Of a DNA stretch of 38,317 nt, positions 11,689-19,662 are shown piece after piece. The position numbers were made by a program, and so were the translations under genes. This DNA is from a virus, in the IMG/VR virus record IMGVR_UViG_3300045918_000165, positions 1 to 38,317 of that record, one strand, 5' to 3'. Under the pieces are notes generated by a model that worked only from the letters and a program-made list of their open reading frames with translations, was not told where the DNA came from and made no database searches. The first letter of the stretch is position 1, and every line of letters begins with the position of its first letter.

Positions 11689-12955
11689 ATTTCCAGGCAA
11701 GCTCAAGCCTTTATTCAAGCCCGCGCGCTACAAAGTGATCTATGGCGGGCGTGGTGGCGCGAAGTCCTGGGGCATCGCCCGCGCATTGCTGATCATGGGC
11801 GTGAACAACCCAATCCGCGTTCTCTGCGCGCGTGAGTTTCAATCCTCGATCAGCGATAGCGTCCACAAGCTGCTGTCAGATCAGATTTATGCCATGGGGC
11901 TGGCCCATCATTATGAAATTGAGAAGTTGACGATCAAGGGCGCCAACGGCACCGAATTCAGGTTTGCTGGCATCAGGACGAACGTTAATCAAATCAGATC
12001 GTTTGAAGGTGTGGATATATGCTGGGTAGAAGAGGCCGCGAACGTCAGCAAGGCATCATGGGAAGTGATGAAGCCCACCATCCGTAAGGACGGGTCAGAG
12101 ATCTGGATTTCGTTCAACCCGGAACTGGACACAGACGAGACTTATAAACAGTTCGTATTGATGCCTCCAAGAGACTCTATTGTCATCAAAATGAACTGGC
12201 AGGACAATGCTTGGTTCCCTGATGTTCTGGAAAAAGAGCGGACTGAACTTCTAGAACGCGATCCCGTGTCCTATCTCACTGTGTGGGAAGGCCATTGCCG
12301 CCAGACGCTCGACGGCGCGATCTATGCCAACGAGATCATGCGTGCCACGCAGGAGAACCGCATCACGGCGGTCCCGTATGAGCCAGCGCAACCCGTGCAT
12401 ACGTTCTGGGACCTTGGCCGGGCGGACATGACGAGTATCTGGTTCGCCCAACGGGTCGGCTTCCAGACGCGGATAATCGACTCTTACGAGGCCAATGGCC
12501 ACGCCCTCGGCCATTTCCTGAAGCATCTCCAGAGCAAGCCTTACGTTTATGGCACGATGTGGCTGCCCCACGATGCCACTCACAAGGTGTTGGGGGCTGA
12601 GTTGACCATTGAGAAGCAGGCCAGGGCGGCGGGCTTCACGGTGCGGATAGTGCCGAACACGAGCATCGTTAATGGCATCAATGCGGCGCGGACGGCATTT
12701 GACAACTTCTGGTTTGACGAACAGAAGTGCGCGGATGGTATACAGGCGCTTAGGCGCTACCAATATGGCGTCAATGACCAGGGCCAGAGGACGAAAGAAC
12801 CGTTGCATAACGAATATTCCCATTTCGCTGACGCACTGAGGTATCTCGCCCTCGGGTTGCGGGAGCAGTCGGCGCCCAAGATCAAGGACTATCAGCCGCA
12901 GATGGTGCTACAGGGCTATCCGATGCAGGGTGGCGGAATGGGGTGGGCAACATGA
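11669..12955 (+). CDS. Terminase large subunit
   Basis: 428 aa. A TTG at 11669, preceded by GAGG, is the best start, since no ATG precedes the Walker A. Walker A is YGGRGGAKSW (about residues 25-34), Walker B ICWVEEAANVS (about 114-124), with SFNPELDTD as the coupling motif. The C-terminal nuclease is an RNase H fold: FWDLGRADMTSIWF with the first aspartate, a middle WLPHDATHK and a final HFADALRYL with an aspartate. It pumps DNA into the prohead and cuts the concatemer, probably headful. Overlaps the following small gene by ATGA. Confidence 0.95.
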   Translation: MSTQRAEFPGKLKPLFKPARYKVIYGGRGGAKSWGIARALLIMGVNNPIRVLCAREFQSSISDSVHKLLSDQIYAMGLAHHYEIEKLTIKGANGTEFRFAGIRTNVNQIRSFEGVDICWVEEAANVSKASWEVMKPTIRKDGSEIWISFNPELDTDETYKQFVLMPPRDSIVIKMNWQDNAWFPDVLEKERTELLERDPVSYLTVWEGHCRQTLDGAIYANEIMRATQENRITAVPYEPAQPVHTFWDLGRADMTSIWFAQRVGFQTRIIDSYEANGHALGHFLKHLQSKPYVYGTMWLPHDATHKVLGAELTIEKQARAAGFTVRIVPNTSIVNGINAARTAFDNFWFDEQKCADGIQALRRYQYGVNDQGQRTKEPLHNEYSHFADALRYLALGLREQSAPKIKDYQPQMVLQGYPMQGGGMGWAT

Positions 12956-13116
12956 TCCGTGCAATGATCTCTGAAAAGACCATCGAGGCTCTGCGGGCGG
13001 ATATCGCCCGTGAGCCAGACCCCCACGTGCGGGATGCGCGGCGTCTCCAGATGGAGCGTATTTTCCGCATCCTCAGGCCTGAGACCAAAGCAGAGGGGGA
13101 AGCATGCCCCGCATGA
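12952..13116 (+). CDS. 54-aa helical microprotein between terminase and portal
   Basis: ATG 12952 overlaps the terminase stop by ATGA. The product (MIRAMISEKTIEALRADIAR, then RRLQMERIFRILRPETKAEG) is two charged helices. The stop lies after the next gene's start, so the two overlap by 13 bases. Small helical proteins here can be packaging accessories. No family recognised. Confidence 0.6.
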   Translation: MIRAMISEKTIEALRADIAREPDPHVRDARRLQMERIFRILRPETKAEGEACPA

Positions 13117-13307
13117 TCGATGTAACGGCCAGGATGGCGCAGAAGATCCAGAACCATCCAGGATGGCAGGATGAGATGATGAAATTCAGCGGCCAGTCTC
13201 ACGGCCTCACGGCCAAGGATAGGCTCATCGTGCGGGCTGCTCAGGACAGGATGATGACGGATCTGGACGCCATCCGTCTGGCATCAGCGGCGCGGTGGGC
13301 GCCATGA
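13104..13307 (+). CDS. Hypothetical 67-aa protein
   Basis: ATG 13104 follows AGGGGGAAG at about 5 bases. The protein is helical, with a Trp-Gln-Asp turn (QKIQNHPGWQDEMMKFSGQS) and a charged helix (KDRLIVRAAQDRMMTDLDAI). Methionine-rich. Coupled on both sides by overlaps. Unknown function. Confidence 0.6.
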   Translation: MPRMIDVTARMAQKIQNHPGWQDEMMKFSGQSHGLTAKDRLIVRAAQDRMMTDLDAIRLASAARWAP

Positions 13308-13462
13308 CCAAGTTCATCCAGATCTACGATATCCGCGTTGATCGCACGTTCCAGGTCGAGATCGCGGACGATACGGTGGTCCCGCCGGATGTGCCTGTCT
13401 CCCCCACGCCATGGCCTGACATTCCTATGCGGCCACTGTCACCTGATGAGGACGCAGATTGA
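13304..13462 (+). CDS. Hypothetical 52-aa beta-strand protein before the portal gene
   Basis: ATG 13304 overlaps the previous stop by ATGA and the TGA overlaps the portal ATG (TGATG). The start is strand-like (TKFIQIYDIRVDRTFQVEIA), followed by a proline- and aspartate-rich tail (PPDVPVSPTPWPDIPMRPLS). It could be a small virion or packaging accessory. No family recognised. Confidence 0.58.
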   Translation: MTKFIQIYDIRVDRTFQVEIADDTVVPPDVPVSPTPWPDIPMRPLSPDEDAD

Positions 13463-15600
13463 TGGCTGATCTGGACGAAGACCTGACCGAGGATGAGGAA
13501 ATCGTCCAGGAAGCGCAGAAGCGTTTCGAGTGGTGCGAGTCATGGGAAGCCAACAGCATCGCCAACGGGGACAATGACGAGAAATTCGCCGCCGGGGATG
13601 ACATCAACAACTATCAGTGGCCCCAGGCTGTCTATCTCGCGCGCAATCAGCCCCAGGCCACGAAGCCGTGCCTGACGATCAACAAGACGCGTCAGCATTG
13701 CTTGCAGATCATCAACGATGCCAGACAGCACAAGCAGGGCATCAAGATCGTGGCGGTCGGGGATGGCGCGGACTATGACGCGGCGCAGGCTTACATGGGC
13801 ATGGTGCGGGCCATCGAGCGGGACAGCAACGCACAGGCGGCCTATGACACGGCAACGCGGTTCCAGGTCTATCGCGGAATCGGGTATTTCCGGGTTCTGA
13901 CTAAGTATGCCAGCGACGGCACGATGGATCAGGATATCGTTATTCAACGCGTGCCCAACCCCAAGATGATCTATCTGGACCCGGACATTCAGCAGATGGA
14001 CGGGTCCGATGCGCGGTTCGGGTTCGTGTTCCGCGACATGCCGCGCGATGAGTTCGAGGCGGCCTACCCCAAATACAAGGACAGCGGCAGCAGCGACACC
14101 TTCGGCACGTCGCCATGGGACAATGAGCATCACGTCAGGGTTTGCGAATACTACCGCAAGACCACGACCGATGACGAGTTGCTTGCGCTTCATACCGGCG
14201 AGATGGTCAAGCGGTCGGAGGCCAAGGGCGTCAAGGCGCACCAGATCAGGGCATCGAGGCCGCTCGAGGTCGCGAAAATCGAACATTACCTGATCTGCGG
14301 GAACCGGATCGTCGAGTGCAAGCCGTGGGCTGGCAAATACGTGCCGATCTGCCGGGTGCTGGGCGAGGAAACGATCATCGACAACCAGTTGGACCGCAAG
14401 GGGCATGTGCGCCAGATGCGGAGTGCCCAGCAGTCGTTGAACTATTACACGTCCAGCGCGATTGAGTTTGTTGCGTTGCAGACGAAAAGCCCGTTCGTGG
14501 GCGATGCGCGGGCGTTCGAGGGGTATCAGAACTATTGGACGGCGGCCAATACCCAGAACTTCGCGTTCCTGCCTTACAATGCGACCGATCCCGACACTCA
14601 CATGCCAATAGAGCGGCCCCAGCGTGCCGATCCACCCGAGATGCCCCAGGCTTACATCGAGGGGCTGAAGATCGCGCAGCAGGAGATGATGTTGGTGTCC
14701 GGCCAGTATCAGGCGATCATGGGCGAGGCATCGAACGAGACATCTGGCAAGGCCATCAACGCCCGGCAGCGGCAGGGTGATAATGCCACATACCACTACA
14801 TCGATCACCTGGCGGCGGCGATCCGGTTTGCCGGGGAAATCATCGTGGATCTGATACCGCATATTTACGATGTGCAGCGCGTGATGCGGATTATCCAGCA
14901 GGACGGCGAGGAAAGCGACCTGATCATCGATCCACAGGCACCGCAGGCGCACGCTCATGTTGATCCCCAGGGGCAGCAGATGACACCAGCGCAGGTTGCC
15001 GAGGCCAAGCGGACGAAGGGCGGGATGGATGGCGTCAGGAGCATCTTCAACCCGATGATGGGCCGCTACGGCGTCGCGAGCGACGTTGGCCCGGCGTATG
15101 CGACACAAAGGCAAGAGACCTTCAATGGGATGATGCAGATGGTTGGGCAGGATCACGCCCTGATGCCTATCGTGGGGGATCTGATGTGGCGTGCGTCTGA
15201 CCTGCCGATGGCGGAGGAGATCGCGGAACGCCTGCACAACATGGTCCCGCCGCAGGCTCTCGGCGGCCCGTCCATGGAAGAACAGAAAATGAACCAGCAC
15301 ATCTCGCAGCAGGACCAGTTGATCAAGGAACTGCAATCGAAGCTAGCGGACAAGGGCATTGATGCCGGGTCGGAGGCCAAGAAGTTGCAGATCCAGGAGT
15401 TCGACAGCGAGACGAAGCGCATGGCGGCGATTGGTGCGCTCGATCCAGAGGCAATGATACCGATAATCAGGCAGATGGTGCATGAGGCTATGGGCATGAG
15501 CCTGCCGGACATGCAGGAGTTGCACGGTATTCAGCCAATGCCCGGCCCGCAGGACCAGTTCAATGCGGAGAACGCGCCACAGCAGGAGACAGTCCAATAA
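13462..15600 (+). CDS. P22-like portal protein
   Basis: 712 aa, close to the 725 aa of P22 gp1. The start is ATG 13462 with GAGGA 8 bases upstream. The N-terminus (DDINNYQWPQ, then LTINKTRQHCLQIINDARQH) and the following VQRVPNPKMIYLDPDIQ and GFVFRDMP blocks are typical of the P22 portal family. The C-terminal half has the coiled barrel region with SEAKKLQIQEFDSETKR. The protein forms the dodecameric ring at one vertex through which DNA enters and leaves. Confidence 0.9.
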   Translation: MADLDEDLTEDEEIVQEAQKRFEWCESWEANSIANGDNDEKFAAGDDINNYQWPQAVYLARNQPQATKPCLTINKTRQHCLQIINDARQHKQGIKIVAVGDGADYDAAQAYMGMVRAIERDSNAQAAYDTATRFQVYRGIGYFRVLTKYASDGTMDQDIVIQRVPNPKMIYLDPDIQQMDGSDARFGFVFRDMPRDEFEAAYPKYKDSGSSDTFGTSPWDNEHHVRVCEYYRKTTTDDELLALHTGEMVKRSEAKGVKAHQIRASRPLEVAKIEHYLICGNRIVECKPWAGKYVPICRVLGEETIIDNQLDRKGHVRQMRSAQQSLNYYTSSAIEFVALQTKSPFVGDARAFEGYQNYWTAANTQNFAFLPYNATDPDTHMPIERPQRADPPEMPQAYIEGLKIAQQEMMLVSGQYQAIMGEASNETSGKAINARQRQGDNATYHYIDHLAAAIRFAGEIIVDLIPHIYDVQRVMRIIQQDGEESDLIIDPQAPQAHAHVDPQGQQMTPAQVAEAKRTKGGMDGVRSIFNPMMGRYGVASDVGPAYATQRQETFNGMMQMVGQDHALMPIVGDLMWRASDLPMAEEIAERLHNMVPPQALGGPSMEEQKMNQHISQQDQLIKELQSKLADKGIDAGSEAKKLQIQEFDSETKRMAAIGALDPEAMIPIIRQMVHEAMGMSLPDMQELHGIQPMPGPQDQFNAENAPQQETVQ

Positions 15601-15995
15601 TGAACAATCTCATGACCACGCAGAAAATGGCTGGCATCGCCTACGGGCAATTTTCCTCTGGCGGCGATGTGTCTCTGGTCCACATCTCCGAATACCCAGA
15701 CGGATGGACGCCATACCATACGATCATTGACGTGCCGACGTTTGATCTGGCGGAGCTTGACCCTTGGTGGTCTGATTATCTACGGCCTATCATGAAGGAA
15801 TTGCGGGCCAGCATCCCCGGTCAAAAGAGTGTTTTCGCGGCACCACCACCGAAAACAGGCATATCGGCTGATTTTATGGGGCAGTATGGGTGTATCACCG
15901 CGACCCGCCAATATGACCTTAAGCATGATCGATTGTTCATCCGTTTCGACGTGCTGGCCCGTCCAGATGCACCGATATCGCCCAGTGATATCTGA
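15600..15995 (+). CDS. Hypothetical 131-aa protein after the portal
   Basis: Starts at ATG 15600, overlapping the portal stop by one base, with GGAG upstream. Contains strand-rich segments (VSLVHISEYPDGWTPYHTII, CITATRQYDLKHDRLFIRFD) and no transmembrane segment. Position matches genes between portal and scaffold in other P22-like phages whose products are unknown. A virion or head-assembly role is inference. Confidence 0.55.
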   Translation: MNNLMTTQKMAGIAYGQFSSGGDVSLVHISEYPDGWTPYHTIIDVPTFDLAELDPWWSDYLRPIMKELRASIPGQKSVFAAPPPKTGISADFMGQYGCITATRQYDLKHDRLFIRFDVLARPDAPISPSDI

Positions 15996-16004
15996 TATAT
16001 CCCG

Positions 16005-16032
16005 TTGCATTGCCTAAAAAGTGTGCTATGAG
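16005..16032 (+). promoter_or_regulatory. Candidate internal promoter before the scaffold gene
   Basis: TTGCAT (16005-16010), 16 bases, then TGC-TATGAG (TATGAG 16027-16032), an extended -10. Transcription would begin near 16039 and give a leader of about 105 bases before the scaffold TTG. Its location before the most abundant structural genes is sensible. Motif reading only. Confidence 0.35.
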
Positions 16033-16060
16033 CGAATCGCTACTCTGCCGCGCAGGTGGA

Positions 16061-16143
16061 CACTATGGCCCCACCCGGCAGCGCTGACCGACAGGGCGGC
16101 TCCCTGATGCCCCCGCAGTGATGCGGCAGCTTATGAGGCTCCA
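16061..16143 (+). ncRNA. Structured leader A before the scaffold gene
   Basis: The leader holds a GGCCCC (16067-16072) that can pair with a later GGG/GGC stretch, then a small hairpin CCGC-AGTGAT-GCGG (16113-16126), then AGG as ribosome site and a TTG start. The same order of elements, with a GTGAT loop and a nearby ATGGAGCC/ATGAGGCTCC, appears before the coat gene (16918-16984). This supports a shared cis-acting RNA, perhaps autoregulation of scaffold and coat. Confidence 0.4.
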
Positions 16144-16893
16144 TTGAGCGGAACACGCGAAAGCATCGACAACACCACGCAGGGTGAAGAGGTTGCTGCG
16201 ATCCTACCCGGACAAACCGATCCTGACACGGGACAGGATCAAACCGCTGTTGACGACACCACCGAGCAGACAAAGCCGGAAGCCGATGACGCCGGGCAGG
16301 CGAAAGCGGAATCCGAGGCACAGAAGCGTATCGCTCGGGCGGAGTTCGAACGGCGGGAGGCACGGCGGCAGGTCCGCGAACTTCAGGCGCGTCTTGATGC
16401 ACAGGCACAGGCCAACCCCCCGGCGGCGGGCAGTCCCGAGGAATGGCAGGCGCGGGTGGCCAAGGCTGCGGCTGAACAGGTGCGGATCGATAAGTTCAAT
16501 GCGCGCGCTAATGAGATCAATGATGCGGGAGTTTCGGAGTTTCCTGATTTTGGGCAGGCGGTAGCATCGCTCAACAAGATTGGGTTGCCCACGGAACTCA
16601 TTGAAGCGGCTGATGAAGCCGGTGATCCGCACAAGATCTTGTATTATCTGGGAATGAACCCGGATGAGCAGGAGCGCATATTGACTTTGTCGCCGTCACG
16701 TATGGGTGCTGCGCTTGCGAAGCTGGCCGGGAAGGCCATTGCTCCGCCGCCGCCTGCACCAGTTTCTCGTGCCCCGGCACCGGTAACGACCGTGACAGGC
16801 ATCAGCAGGACGCAACCCGTCCTGGACAGGGACGATATGGACCCTGATGCTTATCTCAAGGCGTTCCGGGCGAGGGGCAGACGGTCCGGCTAG
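16144..16893 (+). CDS. Scaffolding protein
   Basis: 249 aa starting at TTG 16144. The composition fits scaffolds: an acidic, Gln/Thr-rich N-terminus, a long charged coiled coil (residues about 55-90: AEFERREARRQVRELQARLD), a middle helical part, a proline hinge (APPPPAPVSRAPAPV) and a short basic C-terminal helix (DAYLKAFRARGRRSG) of the kind that binds coat protein. It lies immediately before the coat gene as in P22. It guides procapsid assembly and leaves before or during packaging. Confidence 0.78.
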   Translation: MSGTRESIDNTTQGEEVAAILPGQTDPDTGQDQTAVDDTTEQTKPEADDAGQAKAESEAQKRIARAEFERREARRQVRELQARLDAQAQANPPAAGSPEEWQARVAKAAAEQVRIDKFNARANEINDAGVSEFPDFGQAVASLNKIGLPTELIEAADEAGDPHKILYYLGMNPDEQERILTLSPSRMGAALAKLAGKAIAPPPPAPVSRAPAPVTTVTGISRTQPVLDRDDMDPDAYLKAFRARGRRSG

Positions 16894-16917
16894 GCGCGCC
16901 CAGCGTTCCCTTTCATA

Positions 16918-16984
16918 GGCCCCTCTTAGGCAAGGGGGCCAGCATCGCCGTGATGGCGACGCGTCCCATCGATGGAGCCTTTCG
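16918..16984 (+). ncRNA. Structured leader B before the coat gene
   Basis: GGCCCCT (16918-16924) pairs with AGGGGGCC (16933-16940, one bulged G), followed by TCGCC-GTGAT-GGCGA (16945-16959), a five-pair hairpin, then GGAG and the TTG start. The arrangement parallels leader A (16061-16143), including the GTGAT loop. The intergenic gap is 91 bases, unusual in this compact genome, so the RNA is likely to have a role. Confidence 0.42.
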
Positions 16985-18172
16985 TTGGCTAATAGCATCT
17001 TAACAATCAACATGATCACCAACAGGGCGTTGGCGATCTTGCACCAGAAGCTGAACTTTGTCGGCTCGATCAACCGTGGATACGATGACAGCTTCGCCCA
17101 GTCCGGCGCGAAGATCGGGTCATCGATCCGCATCAGGCTCCCGAATCAGTATGTGATCCGGAACGGCCCGGTCCTCAACACGCAGGACACGACGGAAAAC
17201 AGCGTCACGCTGAACCTCACCACGCAGCTTGGCGTCGATATCAACTTTAGTTCGGCGGAACTGCTGCTGAGCATGGACGACTTCTCTGCCCGCGTTCTCG
17301 ATCCGGCGGTGGCGGTGCTGGCGGCGAATATCGAGGCGTTTGCGTTGAACATGGTGTTGGACGTTTACAACCAGGTCAATGGCATGGGTTCGGCCAACAC
17401 GTTCCGCAATGTGCTGCTGGCCCGCAAGCTGCTGGTGGACAACCTCACGCCAGCGGATGCCAGCCGGTATATCCGCATGGACACGCAGACGAACGTCGAC
17501 GTGGTGGATGCCCTCAAGGGCCTGTTCCAGCAGTCAACCGACATCGCAGGCCAGAACCATGACGGCGTGCTGGGCCGCACGGGTGGTTTCGAATTTGCGG
17601 AAAACACATTTTTAACCCCATTCACACGCGGGGCTGAGAACGGGGCTTACACGTTGAACGGCATTCCGGCGACGGGTGCGACAACGGCGGTGGTGGCTGC
17701 TGGTGCCGGTGCTGGCAACAAAGGCGACGTGTTCACTCTGGCCAACGTGTTCCGGGTCCATCCCGAGACCAAGGTGAACACGGCGGTTCTGCAGCAATTC
17801 GTTTTGACGGCCAACTACGCGGGCGGCGCGGGAACGATCTCCTTCTCCCCTCCGTTGAACTATGCGGCCAACGGGCAGCAGAACATCAACGCGGCTCCCG
17901 CAACCAACGCGGCGCTGACGTTTGCTGGCACGGCATCGACCGCCTATCAGCAGTCGATCGCTTACCACAAGAACGCGTTCACGTTCGCCACGGCGGATCT
18001 GGTCATGCCCGGCGGTGTGGATATGGCGGCGCGGCGCGTGATGGACGGCCTATCGATGCGGATCGTCCGGCAATACGACATCAACAACGATAGATATCCA
18101 TGCCGTATTGACGTGCTGTGTGGCGCTCAGACGATCCGCCCGCAACTCGCGGCCCGCATCGCCAGCAACTAA
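16985..18172 (+). CDS. P22-type major coat protein
   Basis: 395 aa (P22 gp5 is 430) starting at TTG 16985 with GGAG 7 bases before. The C-terminus HKNAFTFATADLVMPGGVDM, then DGLSMRIVRQYDINNDRYPC and RIDVLCG, is the classic ending of the P22 coat (PF11651 type). A central Gly/Ala-rich insertion (GATTAVVAAGAGAGNKG) corresponds to the I-domain position. The HK97 fold builds the icosahedral shell, 415 copies in P22. Between scaffold and the small 18185 gene, as expected. Confidence 0.94.
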   Translation: MANSILTINMITNRALAILHQKLNFVGSINRGYDDSFAQSGAKIGSSIRIRLPNQYVIRNGPVLNTQDTTENSVTLNLTTQLGVDINFSSAELLLSMDDFSARVLDPAVAVLAANIEAFALNMVLDVYNQVNGMGSANTFRNVLLARKLLVDNLTPADASRYIRMDTQTNVDVVDALKGLFQQSTDIAGQNHDGVLGRTGGFEFAENTFLTPFTRGAENGAYTLNGIPATGATTAVVAAGAGAGNKGDVFTLANVFRVHPETKVNTAVLQQFVLTANYAGGAGTISFSPPLNYAANGQQNINAAPATNAALTFAGTASTAYQQSIAYHKNAFTFATADLVMPGGVDMAARRVMDGLSMRIVRQYDINNDRYPCRIDVLCGAQTIRPQLAARIASN

Positions 18173-18184
18173 GGAGTATATGAC

Positions 18185-18550
18185 ATGGCAATATGGGTAG
18201 CACCGGCGGCGGCTCCGCAGTCGCCTTTCTTCAATCTCACGACCCAGTCTGACAACCTCACGGCGTCATCGGTGCAGACGCAGGCTGGTGGCCTGTTGCT
18301 GGGTTCCGCGATCAATCGCGTGACGACCGTCACGGTGGCGGCGGATGCGCTGCTGTTGCCGCCCTCGGTGGCAGGCGCGTTTATGATCGTGATCAACGCA
18401 GCCGCCGCTAACTCGATGGGTGTTTTCCCGTCGGTCGGTGATGCGGTCAACGCGCTTGCCGCCAATGCTGTCTTTGCGATTGCCGCCAACAAGACGGTCA
18501 TCTTCTACTGCGTGACGGCGGGCCGCTGGCACACGATCCTGACCGCGTAA
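18185..18550 (+). CDS. Small beta-rich virion-like protein (121 aa)
   Basis: ATG 18185 with AAGGAG upstream, directly after the coat gene. The sequence is Ala/Val/Thr-rich with alternating strands (GLLLGSAINRVTTVTVAADA, AANKTVIFYCVTAGRWHTIL) and no charge clusters. Position and composition fit a head decoration or accessory protein. Not assigned by a known family. Confidence 0.55.
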   Translation: MAIWVAPAAAPQSPFFNLTTQSDNLTASSVQTQAGGLLLGSAINRVTTVTVAADALLLPPSVAGAFMIVINAAAANSMGVFPSVGDAVNALAANAVFAIAANKTVIFYCVTAGRWHTILTA

Positions 18551-18555
18551 CGCAC

Positions 18556-18578
18556 GGGGCCGGGGGCAACCTCGGCCC
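18556..18578 (+). other. G+C hairpin between coat-region and tail genes
   Basis: GGGCCG (18557-18562) pairs with CGGCCC (18573-18578) over a 10-base loop, between the decoration-like gene and the tail accessory gene. No U tract follows; it may attenuate or protect the very abundant coat mRNA from its 3' side. Confidence 0.4.
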
Positions 18579-18598
18579 TACCGCTTTGGAGGGGCCGC

Positions 18599-19321
18599 AT
18601 GACGACGCCAGCCGACATCATTACGCGGTCACTTCGGACAGCCAACATCAACGGCGTGGGGCAGACGCCTTCGTTCGAGGATATGAACGACGGGTTCGTG
18701 ACCCTGAACAATATGCTCTCGTTATGGTCGCGGCGGCGGTGGCTGGTTTACCATGAGACCGAGGTCATCAAGACATCCACGGGCGCGCTGTCCTACTCGA
18801 TAGGCCCGGCTGGGGATTTCGTGGTGCCGCGCGTGGACCGCATCCTCGGGGCCTTCGCCCGGCTCACGAACAGCAGCGGCCAAAAGGTGGATTACGGCCT
18901 GTCCATCGTGCAAAGCCGCGAGGACTATAATCAGATTACCATGAAGGAACTGGCATCGTTTCCTATGGTGGTGTTCCTCGATAGCAACTACCCGGCGGGA
19001 ACGCTCTATTTCTGGCCGGTGCCATCGGCATCCTTTGAACTTCATGTAACGGTGTTAGCACCGCTCACGTCCTTTGCCACGCTGACGGATGTTGTCAGCA
19101 TTCCGCCGGAATACATGGAGCCGATTGATTACAATCTGGCGCTTAGGCTGGTGGCTAACTATGGCGGAGAACCGACGAAGGCCATGGTTGACATGGCGCG
19201 GTCAGGATTGGCGACGTTGCGGAGTGCCAACCTTCAGATACCAACCATGAGCATGCCAGCGGCGCTGGCACAACAGCGCCAGGGATCGTCTCAGGCGGCA
19301 TTTATCGCGGGGTGGCCATGA
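18599..19321 (+). CDS. P22 gp4-like tail accessory factor
   Basis: 240 aa with ATG 18599 after GGAGGGG. The N-terminal TPADIITRSLRTANINGVGQ, then LNNMLSLWSRRRWLVYHETE are typical of the tail accessory/head-completion family. A SGQKVDYGLSIVQSREDYNQ middle and the IPPEYMEPIDYNLALRLVAN C-terminal helix follow. In P22 gp4 is the first factor to seal the portal after packaging. Longer than P22 gp4 (166 aa), as in several related phages. Confidence 0.8.
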   Translation: MTTPADIITRSLRTANINGVGQTPSFEDMNDGFVTLNNMLSLWSRRRWLVYHETEVIKTSTGALSYSIGPAGDFVVPRVDRILGAFARLTNSSGQKVDYGLSIVQSREDYNQITMKELASFPMVVFLDSNYPAGTLYFWPVPSASFELHVTVLAPLTSFATLTDVVSIPPEYMEPIDYNLALRLVANYGGEPTKAMVDMARSGLATLRSANLQIPTMSMPAALAQQRQGSSQAAFIAGWP

Positions 19322-19662
19322 TCAGATCAGTTTGCACGCTATTTCTCGCGGCGCTCCTGCTATCGGGCGGGGCGCACGCTTTTACCCAGACCACGCCGCC
19401 TGATATGACCAATATCGCGTGGTCAACGGTGACGTGCGGGTCCACGTCCACGGCGCTTCCGGCGGCCTCGACCTATCAGACAATCCGCATCCCGGCGACG
19501 GCTGGGCAACTCGTGTGGTTTACCTGGGGCCAGGGCGTGACGGCGACAACGGCCACGCCAAGCCAGGACTACGGAGCGGGGACCAACATCGTAACGGGCG
19601 GCGGCGCTGGTGCCTGTATCGTGGCGGCGGGGTCTCAGGCGATCTCCGTCGGCGTTAAATGA
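19318..19662 (+). CDS. Secreted or periplasmic small protein with signal peptide
   Basis: 114 aa starting ATG 19318, overlapping the previous stop. A Sec signal peptide is clear: MIRSVCTLFLAALLLSGGAHA, cleavage likely after AHA. The mature part has two cysteines (CGSTST, GACIVAAGS) and short Thr/Ala-rich strands. It lies between two tail genes, an odd place for an exported protein. It could act on the host periplasm during infection or be an adhesin-like fibre accessory. Also noteworthy as one of three exported proteins in this genome. Confidence 0.6.
   Translation: MIRSVCTLFLAALLLSGGAHAFTQTTPPDMTNIAWSTVTCGSTSTALPAASTYQTIRIPATAGQLVWFTWGQGVTATTATPSQDYGAGTNIVTGGGAGACIVAAGSQAISVGVK

Noticed and set aside
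13540-15336. 598-aa minus-strand ORF opposite the portal gene
   Set aside because: It is antisense to a strong portal gene, His/Arg/Leu-rich in the manner of shadow frames, and has no ribosome site.
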